NCBI GenBank assembly: GCA_032718475.1
Contig: JAUCBJ010008387.1
Coordinates: 1 to 38,041 of the forward strand
Reading direction: 5' to 3'
DNA: 38,041 nt
Origin: Nemertoderma westbladi
Lineage: Eukaryota; Xenacoelomorpha; Nemertodermatida; Nemertodermatidae
Part shown: one piece after another, positions 1 to 9,021 of the stretch
How positions within the stretch are numbered: the stretch's first letter is position 1
Layout: each line of letters opens with the position of its first letter
Notes under the pieces: generated by a model
Databases searched by the model: none
Seen by the model: the letters and a program-made list of their open reading frames with translations, nothing else
What the model was told of the DNA's origin: nothing
Position numbers and translations under genes: made by a program

Positions 1-512
1 GAACTAAGACTGGGACTGAGGGAAAATCTGAGGAACATTAGGTAGGCTAAAATTCTGAGCGAACAGTGGGTTATTAAATAATATACCGTAGGGATTTATA
101 TTATCGTGTATACTTATTGTGAATATTTGGTGTATATTGATTTGGGGAAGCCCAAAATTATTCTTAATCAGGGTTCAATATTGTTGACAAGGTTCAACAG
201 AGTTCAGTTACATTAAAGAGTATATCCAACTAATGCAGCTTTTTCTCAACCGCAACCCTGCATCTCAGAAATATTCCCTCCCCACAATCAATATCCGGTG
301 ACTGGCCGGGGCTCGGTGGTCTGTTAAGTCACGTCTCCAGCATCGGCGTTTTTCCCCCCTGGTGTTGGGATAACGGCAACACAATCTATAGTTTTTCATT
401 TTTTCAATCTGATATATTTATTATAGTGGTCATTTTGTGGCTAACCCTAAGAGGTATTTTATATATGAAGATATTATAATATATTTTCACACAATATATT
501 TTATATTTACAG
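1..512. other. No gene recognised; AT-rich flank
   Basis: No convincing coding sequence or repeat is visible. The stretch ends in a T-rich tract closing with TTTACAG, a plausible 3' splice site for the exon that follows, so it may be intron sequence. Confidence 0.4.
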
Positions 513-722
513 ATCAACATCGTCCAAGGATGCAGAGGGGCAGTGTGCAGGGGCACCTACTACGGTAGGCCATGTCCCTGTTTTCGAATAGTGGACCCCG
601 TTTGGGTACTTAAGGCCGATGTCGTGCTTGAGGAAGTATTCGATAATGAGTCACGACGTTCCGCCCTCATTATTTCTGCAGTAATGAGTTTACCTCATTA
701 TTCTTCGATAAAGCGCACCTAG
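513..722 (+). CDS. Candidate terminal exon with PCPCFR motif, copy 1
   Basis: Immediately after a TTTACAG acceptor, a phase-0 frame runs 69 codons to a TAG at 720-722. It contains a cysteine-rich stretch (GCRGAVCRGTYYGRPCPCFR) followed by a Val/Leu-rich tail. AATAAA signals at 731-740 lie directly after the stop, as expected for a last exon. The second candidate exon at 3751-3999 starts in the same way after ACAG, also in phase 0, and shares PCPCFR plus a Trp a few residues later. I do not recognise the family. What is seen is the shared motif, splice edge and poly(A) signal; that this is a real exon is inference. No upstream exon can be identified inside the window. Confidence 0.45.
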   Translation: MNIVQGCRGAVCRGTYYGRPCPCFRIVDPVWVLKADVVLEEVFDNESRRSALIISAVMSLPHYSSIKRT

Positions 723-730
723 AAGTGAGT

Positions 731-740
731 AATAAATAAA
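731..740 (+). other. Overlapping AATAAA polyadenylation signals
   Basis: Two overlapping AATAAA hexamers lie 8 bases after the stop of the preceding candidate exon, consistent with it being a last exon. Confidence 0.35.
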
Positions 741-1136
741 TAGGAAATGTACCTTGTGTAAACTAAAGCACCAGTGTCTATTGTAACGGAAAACAAGTTG
801 ACTTTCAGTGTAATGAAAGAGTCTAGACATATAAAGTATATATCTTTTCCGTTCTTCCCTATATTGATTTTACAGAGCTCTAATGTTAAAGTTTATTAGA
901 TAAAATATATTACTTTACAAATAGAATGTATTGGTCACTCTTTGTGAATAAATAGTTATTAAGGTGGCTCAACATGAAAAATTGAAAAAAACTAAAAAAA
1001 AAAATATTCCTACAGATTTTAACTCCAAATGATGAATATTTGTGTTGGACAAGTTTTGGTGGCATCAGGATAATCATTTCATGCACCAGAGACCCATATA
1101 AGCATGAAATGTTCATTAGCAGTAATGTAAATTTGC
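741..1136. other. No gene recognised
   Basis: AT-rich sequence without supported coding potential. A purine-rich A tract lies near 975-1010. Confidence 0.35.
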
Positions 1137-1826
1137 GATTTAAACGTCATTTTCTGCCGCTTGCATTTATCGCGTGCCAGTTTCATTCATGTACCTAAAA
1201 AAAGTAAAAAAAAAGTAAATTTTCTTCGGCCGCTTGGCCAGGGATTACGCACAAAGTCTGACGACTTATTTCCAGTGCGGTCCCCCCAGAACTTTACTCC
1301 CCAGAGGAAACTCTAGTACTCATTTAGCTACCACTTAAGGATGCAAGGCAGAGATGAGCCCTGGCTGGTCCCTTTAAAGCATTCGTGCCGAAACGAAAAC
1401 TGCCCTGGCCCATGTGAGGATCGAACCCACGACTTACAGGAGATGTGAATTCAATGCAACCACTACACCAAGGTGGAACCTGAACAAAAACCTATTCCTC
1501 AAAAACTATTGAAGGTAGATGTATGAAATTTTGGGACCTTGTTCAGAATTTCCAGCTCTTTCTTAATGGCCTCAATGACTTAAATCCATCAATGTGTTTG
1601 GGTTTGCCAATGTCTCAAACTCAAAAAAGAATTTTTTGACTTTGAGACCGTGGCAAGCACAACCACATTGATGAATCTATGTCATTGAGGCCATTAAGAA
1701 AGAGCTGGAAATTCTGTACAAGGTCCCAGAATTTCATACCTATACCTTCAGTAGTTTTTGAGAAAGAGGTACATGAATGAAAACTGCACGCGACAAATGC
1801 AAGCGGCAGAAAAAACATGTTTAAAG
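1137..1826. repeat. Fold-back palindrome (MITE-like) split by a SINE
   Basis: The interval 1501-1630 is an imperfect reverse complement of 1631-1759, with a loop of only a few bases near 1630. The outer arm 1137-1196 matches 1760-1826 inverted, including the shared string CATTCATGTACCT. The left arm is broken at ACCT by a SINE (about 1197-1489). Without the SINE the whole structure would be a hairpin of about 400 bp. This is typical of a fold-back or MITE element; no target duplication was identified at its outer ends, so the limits are approximate. Confidence 0.75.
1197..1480 (-). mobile_element. tRNA-derived SINE, copy 1
   Basis: Read on the minus strand, the element opens with a tRNA-like head (about 1410-1480) carrying an A-box-like TGGTGTAGTGGTTGCA and a B-box GGGTTCGATCC, spaced as in a pol III internal promoter. 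A SINE body of about 200 bp and an AAATTTACTTT-type tail follow. A second copy, nearly identical over the body, lies at 9405-9685 in the same orientation. ACCT occurs on both sides (1193-1196 and 1490-1493), a possible short target duplication. It is too long and too diverged in its lower part to be a functional tRNA gene. Confidence 0.85.
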
Positions 1827-1979
1827 TTCAGTGAATATGTAAACTTTAATACATTCGATCATACAATTATTTTCATTCGAACATACAATTATTTTACAAT
1901 GTAAAAACACAATTATATTTATGGCAAACAGCAACTATATAACTAAGGAGCATGGAGTATATCAAATACATAAAGTGGT

Positions 1980-2783
1980 CTAGAACATTCCACTATCATA
2001 TGTTTTCGGCCCAGTAGGAAGTTTTCGTTTCCGCCTTTGTCGCCATAGAATTCTAGACTGGCGCTCTAATTTGGATATTTTCCGGTCAGCTTGCAGGATT
2101 CGCTTTTGGTCAAATGTCTGAAAATCCTTAACCGTTTTCTTTGAACTACTGACAAGTTGGTCTAGGACACCAACTCTTCCTTGATAACCGTCATTGAAGC
2201 ATATAACTGCATCATTTATGCCAATAGAGAGAGCTTGTTTACTAATGAAGACCCTCTTCGGGCATCGGCTCCAAGTGAGATTATTGAGGCCTTCATTCCG
2301 ATTTTGTGTCAGACCATGAAGGCATTTAGATTACAATTCCGGTTCTGACAATGCCTTGTAGATAGGTTTAATGGCATCAGTCACAGCACGTGGTAGTGAG
2401 TTTCTGTATACATAACATTTACCTTCCTTCTGTGCCTGTTTATACTTGTACCATCGATCAGAACATAACTGATGGCTTGGACTCTTGTCGGTAGAGCACG
2501 TATGAAAGAAAGATGCCCATATAGCCTTCTTCATTTCCCGAACAGAGGAGTTGTTTTCCCTTATGGCTCTACCATAAAAGAGCTGGAGACTATCAATCTT
2601 GTCATCAGTCAGACGACCTCTTCCCCCTATTACTTTTTTGTCAGTCAGTTTCTTCCTTTCAAGATCCTTCTTCAGGGTACGGAGCCGTGAACCGAGTCTC
2701 TTTTGGACGTGTCCTACACATTCCAACTTGGTTATCTGTTTTCCTTTATAAGGTTTTGCCTCGGTTGAGAGGCATACCGACAA
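1980..2783 (-). pseudogene. Mutator-like transposase domain protein, C-terminal fragment
   Basis: The minus-strand frame contains ECVGHVQKRLGSRLRTL, then KKLTDKKVIGGRGRLTDDKID, a Trp/Cys-rich WASFFHTCSTDKSP, LPRAVTDAIKPIYKALSEPEL, and after one TAA (2331-2333) continues in frame with CLHGLTQNRNEGLNNLTWSRCPK to a TAG at 1980-1982. I recognise these blocks from the widespread invertebrate proteins annotated with a Mutator-like transposase domain. The N-terminal part of the family is absent upstream of about 2783. The single internal stop and missing N-terminus make it a relic. The start is not a genuine initiation codon. Confidence 0.75.
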
Positions 2784-2860
2784 GGGGGAGGTCGAGAAAG
2801 AAGACGGGATGGAAAGGGATAGGATTACTATTGTTCGTTCTGTTTTGTCTGTTCTTTCAG

Positions 2861-3085
2861 TTTCAATCCATTCTGCCGCCGGGAGACAACAAGGTGGGAG
2901 GTGGCATTTTGCTTCCAGGAAATAAGGAAATCAAGAAGGCGGCGGAGAGACCCGATTTTAGGGTGGTGGAGGAGGCTAGCGAGAGTGGTAGATACATACC
3001 CCGACGAGGACGGAAGAGTCCGGTCGGTGGGGGCGTAACCAAAAAGAATGATCAATCACAACAAAAGTTTACACTGCAGCAGTAG
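2861..3085 (+). CDS. Unrecognised candidate exon, Gly/Lys/Arg-rich
   Basis: After a pyrimidine-rich acceptor ending TTCTTTCAG at 2860, a frame of 74 codons runs to a TAG. The peptide is basic and glycine-rich (GGGILLPGNKEIKKAAERPDF, then GRYIPRRGRKSPVGGG). Base composition is more GC-rich than the flanks, suggesting coding sequence. The frame also stays open upstream of the acceptor, through a Leu/Phe-rich hydrophobic stretch, so the exon boundary is not certain. No family recognised and no close AATAAA; it may be transposon-derived. Confidence 0.25.
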   Translation, partial: FQSILPPGDNKVGGGILLPGNKEIKKAAERPDFRVVEEASESGRYIPRRGRKSPVGGGVTKKNDQSQQKFTLQQ

Positions 3086-3750
3086 GTGATTTCCTTTATG
3101 CAATAGCGAATATATCAAAGTAACATGGTTTAAATTTCCCGCAATAGTTGTTAAAACTCTTAGAGTAATGCAAACAATTCGGCGTTTTTGTCACGGTCGT
3201 AACATATACATTTTGTAAAAATCTGTATTGTTTGAAGGGTCGTAGATAGCTCAAACTGAAACTTAAACATCCAATATTAGGTCTCTGTGGGTAGAAGAAA
3301 ACGTGAAAAAACACAAAAAAAAATTCACACGAAAATATTAAACTGTAATAAAATATACTCAAATGTGTTCTAAGACATTTTTGAGGATACATGGAGAAAT
3401 TTTACATGAATTTTAGTCGCGTTTTCTCTGAGCTATTGCAGATTCAGCATTGGAATTACAAATTTTTGGTTGTATTGTCGATAAAGTAGAATGTTTAAGC
3501 TACAAAATGCACCAAAACTTTTCTCAAAAAGACAAACTTCAAAAAATGACTCTCAGGTGCATTTTCCATGAAATTGCCCATCTGTGAAAAATTCATTCGT
3601 GAATAACTTTTGAAGATTTTAATAGTCCATATTGATCAATAATTTTAATTACTTTCTGGGTTTGGATATAAGCTTTGCTGGCTTAGTATAATGCGTAGCT
3701 AATGATACTAGTAAATTTTATTATATAATATAAATATATTTTTGATACAG
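3086..3750. other. No gene recognised; AT-rich, ends in a splice-acceptor-like tract
   Basis: No supported coding sequence. The end reads TTTTTGATACAG, a plausible acceptor for the following exon. Confidence 0.35.
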
Positions 3751-3999
3751 ATTTCTATGCAAGAACCCAGCCAGCAAGGGGGCAGGGGGCTGGTTAGAGT
3801 TCAACCATGCCCATGCTTTCGCACAGTTCACAAGGAGTGGGCAGTCTCGTTTCGACCTAAATGGGACAAGATGATAATCGATAAGGAGGGTAACATTATT
3901 ATACCACACATGTTTTCGAACACTGAATTTCTGATGTTATTCTTCCCTAAAGATGTACATCAAGTAACAGATTTGGTATATATATCAAATAAAGATTAA
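3751..3999 (+). CDS. Candidate terminal exon with PCPCFR motif, copy 2
   Basis: Following TTTTTGATACAG, a phase-0 frame of 82 codons ends with TAA. It begins ISMQEPSQQGGRG, carries VQPCPCFRTVHKEWAVSF and ends in a Phe/Leu-rich, then Val/Tyr-rich tail. AATAAA overlaps the stop region (about 3988-3993). The Ile-x-(x)-Gln start, PCPCFR and nearby Trp align with the copy at 513-722, while the remainder has diverged, so the two look like an old exon or gene duplication. Which of the two, if either, is used cannot be decided here. Family unknown; function not assigned. Confidence 0.5.
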   Translation: MSMQEPSQQGGRGLVRVQPCPCFRTVHKEWAVSFRPKWDKMIIDKEGNIIIPHMFSNTEFLMLFFPKDVHQVTDLVYISNKD

Positions 4000-5385
4000 C
4001 ATTAACTCCAAAGTAAATATACACACAATCAGATTTGTCTCCGGCATATATTTTAGTATCTCGTCGAGATATGGAGAGGGTGAGAAACTGGACGCAAATC
4101 CCATATCAGTGCGTACAGATACCTATAATGATGCCTTATGTTATGTTTGTTAACGCATTTTATTACACTGTAAGTTTTGTGCCCGAAATATAGGGTATTT
4201 TGTAGAAGTGCTGACTTTTACCACGCTATTAAGAGCTTTGTTTCATCTTTTGTCATTAATATACATATAAACTGAAACTCCTGATATTGACTTATTTAAT
4301 TGTTTTGGTTGTAATAACCTGCCACAGTAACGTGATTATTTCCATTTGTCTGCTTATTCGCACCTTCAGATCCTTGACAACATCCTAGTACCAAATTATT
4401 TAGTTATTTAGTTTATAAATAATTATTTATAGCCTCAGACACAATCAATCCGTCACTAATGATTAGGCACGGAATCACATCCGTAACGAACTGAAAAGAT
4501 ATCGCGGTGGTTGGGTGATATCTGGATGGGCTCAGTCTGCTGTAATAGATGCAGCTACGGAGCAGGTAGAACCTGCCAGGTTCCATATAACAACATCCAT
4601 CATATAGAAGGACAAATTTTATCACTTCAATTTATTTATAAGTACGTTTGAAGAAATTAACTACATATTTTATGATTATTATTACTATTATATTATATTA
4701 ATTCATGTTTCTAACTTTTTGCTACTGAAAAGTAATTCTTTCAGAAACCCTCTCTTCCCTATAATTTTCTTTTACAAATCTTAATGAGATACATTTGGTC
4801 GTGTCAGGATTTTTAATGTGATATTTATATTGCCCCAAGTTACATTTGCAGTTATTCTTCTACCTAAATAGTTTTTTTTATTTGAAAGCTGTTTGTGGTA
4901 TGATTAGAATTAACACAATTATATACATTTATTTTTAAATGTAGTTGTGATAATTAAATTATTCTATTAAATAAATACACATATATAGTTCTGGAACATT
5001 TTGTTTCTATATAATAATTTATCTCAATTTTATATCATTTATCTCATCTACCTTGTTGTCCAGCGTATTGCAGCTGGGTAGGGATGGCAATTTTAAAGTG
5101 ATCAATCTCTTCAGGAATTTTATGTGCCAACCAAATTTACTACTAACCAAATTTTCTTAATGTCTGTTTTTTATGCAAACATAATCGAATAATTAGTGAA
5201 AGTTTGACAATAATTGATGACCATTCACCTGCTATTTTTTTTGGGATGTGGTATGGAGTGGGATGATTGCTGCCAACAATTTTGTGAGTCCCTTTACTGA
5301 TTTCCTTTCTGGCCCAAACCCTGGGTCACCAGGGAGACCAGATTGTGAGGGCGAGAGGAATTCTGGAGTTTGAGGTTCTGTCTGA
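4000..5385. other. No gene recognised; AT-rich
   Basis: Long AT-rich stretch with only short chance open frames on both strands and no homology I can recognise. Confidence 0.4.
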
Positions 5386-6783
5386 TTAACACTAATTTTG
5401 GTATATGGACTACAATTGTAGTTTCTAAATATCAATATCTTTGTAATTAATGCATGTGGTTGCCTAAAATTTTGTGTATTCCTAAGGTTTCTACTTACCA
5501 ACCTATGTATTGGATATTAAAAAATTTCGACCAATCACAGCAGAGAAAATTGCAAGTTTCACTTACTTTGATATATGGACTACATTTGTAGTCAATTGAA
5601 CTAAGGTTAATTCTAAGCTTATATCACTATGAGATTCTAATTATAACAGCATAATAGCTTTATATATAACAAACATGATATAGCCTACCCACAAGCCAGA
5701 CCCAGACAAGCAAAATAGGCAGCAATTGGCTGGTACTGAAGCATCCACCAGTACTGTACTGTATTACAGTATTAGTCAATTAGCCTAGTATTATTATACT
5801 TTACATATATACATATACAATAGACCAATTGCAGAGTACTGAAGTATACAGTAGAATTGGTTTCACACAGTGTCAGAGTGTAGTTCAATCTGATTATACT
5901 CTCAAGTTTCTACCAATAATTTATATTTTACAATGAACGAAGACTTACGCACAATAAACATTGATCAGTGGTTGGATGATGGGGAATTTGTAGGGGAATT
6001 TCCGGTACAGTATCTGAACGCAAGTGAATCATCTTTACGACAAGAAGAAAATTCAGGTGATGAAATATACTCCAGTATAACTCATTACTCTCATGAATCA
6101 GAAACTGATTCCGATAGTAATTATATTATATTATACCGAATCAGTCAGGAGGCAGGATCAGAGTCATCCTAGAGTTCCTCTGGAAATGAAACTATTGCAG
6201 CCATTGAGCGCAATACCTATGTATCAAAATCCGGCATAAAATACTTTGATTCACCCCCTCTAGCCTCTACCTACCAAATGTGGGAGAGCTGACATTACAG
6301 CATTATAAAGTTTGTGCCTAAAGCGTTGATAAAACCGAAAAATGAGGACAGTTTTAATCTCTTTATAACTGAAGAAATGCGATATTTAATTTTGCGAGAA
6401 TCAAATCATAGAGGACAAATTGTCTACAATAAGACTATAAACGAAAGTGCAAGTATAAAAAAAATTCAGACCATTTTCCATGTTAGAATTTAATTTTTGA
6501 TTAGGTAGCTTAATCTAACACAGTACCAGTAACTGTCTATCTTAAACTGCGAGCTGAATTTTTACAGTGTACCAATGTTTAACTGCTTTGTCTTTATGAT
6601 TTTATGACCTTGGGGGCCTAGCCACAAATAATATACATTAATTTGTACTTATATAATATACTGCAGATGGATATAATATAATTAATATCCATTTAATTTA
6701 AAAGGAGATGTAAAATACTACAAACAAATGTAGTCCATATATCAAAATAAAAAATTTGAATCCTGTATCAGAATTAGTGTTAA
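5386..6783 (+). mobile_element. Degenerate piggyBac-like element flanked by TTAA
   Basis: TTAACACTAATT at 5386-5397 is repeated inverted at 6772-6783, giving a TTAA target duplication (5386-5389 and 6780-6783) with CACTAATT termini. A 23-bp perfect inverted repeat, TATATGGACTACATTTG with flanks, lies inside at 5567-5589 and 6724-6746, and a variant (TATATGGACTACAATTG) occurs near 5401. A piggyBac-like coding remnant lies within at 5933-6430. TTAA duplication is the hallmark of the superfamily. The usual CCC terminal bases are not seen, so the limits are probable rather than certain. Confidence 0.65.
5933..6430 (+). pseudogene. piggyBac-like transposase, N-terminal fragment
   Basis: The frame opens with MNEDLRTINIDQWLDDGEF and an acidic, Ser-rich region typical of piggyBac N-termini. 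After an in-frame TAG at 6169-6171 it continues with SGNETIAAIERNTYVSKSGIKY and, beyond a further stop at about 6289, FVPKALIKPKNEDSFNLFITEEMRYLILRESN. That last block matches the family pattern of a short Pro-rich linker, then a 'F-x-LF-x-x-E-M' helix and a 'T/S-N' turn. The DDD catalytic core that should follow is missing. It is a truncated relic; the assignment rests on the N-terminal pattern plus the TTAA-bounded context. Confidence 0.55.
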
Positions 6784-6807
6784 GGGGGGGGGGGGGGGGG
6801 GGGGGGG
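6784..6807. repeat. Poly(G) tract, 24 bases
   Basis: Uninterrupted G run directly abutting the right TTAA of the piggyBac-like element. Confidence 0.95.
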
Positions 6808-7627
6808 TTGCCTCATCATCCGTTCCCACTTCTCATGTTCTGGAAGACTGGTTGAGAAGTTTCATGTGGTTCTGATTGTGTGCTACTCTCTAACTAGTGT
6901 TGCCCCAGTAAAAGGGGGTGGAAAATTTCTACCACAATCTACAAGTAGCTACTGATTGGAGTAGCACGCATTCTTAACATTCCTGGGAGACTTTACTGCA
7001 AGTCACATCAATGCATTAATGCCAGTTACATTATGTATTAGTTGTTTGCCAGTCATATCCTGTGGAATGGCTCATATATGCAACAAATCTGCAACGATTT
7101 GAGAGATAATAGGAGCCATGTCTGCCGGTACCAACATCAAGAGAAAAGTGACGAATTAACTACTGTATATACTGGTACACTGGCGATTTTCATGATGGGA
7201 TCTGAGTTGGCGAAGATCCCGACTGGTGTGTGTGTTTAAGTCTTACGGAAATACGCGTCGCCATGTCCGCTTGGCTACTGAAAGGCTGTGGTAGTTCTGA
7301 AAGGCCGGAGGTCGAATGAATAATTCGAATTATTTACGAACGAATAATTTAACCAACCCGACAGAGCTTCATGTGTCTGCTGGGAATTGCTTCATGGTCA
7401 AGGCATCACCTTCTAAACTGCTCGCCAACATGTTGAGTGAGACTCAACAGGGCTAGTGGGCTGCTAAGGCTAAATCTGTTTTTATTTGGACGTCAAAGGC
7501 ACACGTTTCATAATTTTATTTAATTTAATTATTGTGCGAATTTTATAGACCTTGCAATTTTACCACTTATATAATAAATATAATTATAATATAATAAATA
7601 TAAATTAAAATATTTATATGCCAAGAG
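6808..7627. other. No gene recognised
   Basis: Only short open frames without recognisable similarity are present. Confidence 0.35.
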
Positions 7628-7760
7628 CAGGCCCGTAGCCAGGATTTTCAAAGGGCGTACACATTTAGGCGTTACGTAACGTTTCTTCCCAAACCCCCAC
7701 CCCCAACCCCCTGGCGGGGGGTCGATTCGGCCCGCCCCCGCTGTATTTTTGTTATCATCC
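7628..7760. mobile_element. Possible hAT-type terminal sequence
   Basis: CAGGCCCGTAGCCAGGATTT followed by a G/C-homopolymer-rich stretch resembles ends of hAT elements seen in many animals. No matching inverted end or 8-bp duplication was found, so this is at most a one-ended relic. Confidence 0.3.
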
Positions 7761-7939
7761 AATAAAATCCTACGAAATTTGGGCTGTAGGTGAAAAAATT
7801 ATCGAAGAAAATTTTCAAATCCAAAATTGAAAATTTCATAAGGTGGGTATAATAAATTTCATGAAAAATAGAAGTAGTCCTAGGACAAAACATACATTTT
7901 TTTGATTTTCTAAAAACTAATAGTGTGGCATTGTTGGCT

Positions 7940-8400
7940 AGCATTAGTAGGGTTTTCACTACGCTGAATCGAATGTGATTATATTCCATTTCCGAAAATT
8001 GAACTGGATGCTATTTTTCGTGCACCTAAGAAGTAGGCATGGCACATTTTTTATGGCAATTTTGAAAAATACGATATTCGGAAAATATCCCCATCTTTTG
8101 ATTTCAACGTGTTTTTATAGGTTTTCTGGACCGCTGAATCGATTGAAAATATTATCGAAGCCTGAAGACTTAGTGGATCGTCCTTTTTGGAGCACCAAAA
8201 TTAGGGTGTGGCACTTCAAATATTGAAAAATACGAGATTCAGAAAAGAAACCAAAGTTGAGATTTCAACGCACATTTATAGGTTTTCTGAACTGCTGAAT
8301 CAATTGAATGTATTATAGAAGCCTGAAGACTTAGTAGTTCGGCATTTTTGGTGCACCAAAATTAGGGAGTGGCACTTATTCAAATTTTGAACCGCAATTT
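7940..8400. repeat. Diverged tandem repeat, unit about 165 bp, three copies
   Basis: GCTGAATC recurs at 7963 and 8133, with the shorter match GCTGAAT at 8294. Each lies in similar context: GGTTTTC upstream and, in copies two and three, GAAGCCTGAAGACTTAGT downstream. The copies are clearly diverged, so the array is old. A related stretch occurs at about 25365-25430. Confidence 0.65.
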
Positions 8401-8529
8401 TAGTACCACGCCCTAATTGTGGTGTACCAATAATGACGTAGCAGAGCACTAAGACTTGAACTATTCTCCTATAACTATTACCTACTCTGTAACTTTTAAT
8501 ATATTAAAGAAAGCAGTTAGAAATTCGAT

Positions 8530-9010
8530 TTTGTTTCGAAATTTCGACTCCTCTAGACACATGTTCGTCTTTATAGATTGTTCTAATATTTTCGATACTT
8601 TATAGGATACCCAAATCTGACATTACTAGTGAAAATCTAAGAGACTGGCCAAAGTTCTCATGTTTTAACAATTTTTCCAAAATTTGAATTTTTTCGAAAA
8701 TTTCAATTTTTTTCGAAATTTCGACTCACCAGAGAGACATTTTCCATTAAATAGATTGATCTAATATTTTTGATATTTCACAAGATAGCCAAATCTGACA
8801 TTCCTACCGAAAATTTAAGAGATTTGGCCAAAGTTGAAGTGTTTCACCAATGTTTCAAAATGTCAATTTTTTTCGAAAAATTTGCTTTTTTTCAAAATTT
8901 GGTCCCCTTGGAGACACATGTTCCACTGCATAGATCACTCTAATATTTTGGATATTTCATCAGATAGCCAAACGTCGCTTTTCTAGTGAAAAGCTAAGGG
9001 ATCGGCAAAA
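8530..9010. repeat. Diverged tandem repeat, unit about 178 bp, three copies
   Basis: TTTCGAAATTTCGACTC at 8533 and 8712 and its variant at 8890 mark three units. Each continues with a 'CACATGTTC', 'TCTAATATTTT', 'GATAGCCAAA' series. The array abuts the truncated C-terminus of the piggyBac-like transposase at about 9020. Confidence 0.7.
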
Positions 9011-9021
9011 GTTCATGATTT

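Noticed and set aside
1410-1480. tRNA gene
   Set aside because: A- and B-box sequences are present, but the segment is the head of a SINE with an extended body and a second genomic copy; the acceptor and anticodon arms do not form a proper cloverleaf by eye.
2687-2860. Plus-strand open frame opposite the Mutator-like relic
   Set aside because: Its first part is the complement of the well-supported minus-strand coding frame, so only the part after the candidate acceptor at 2860 was kept.
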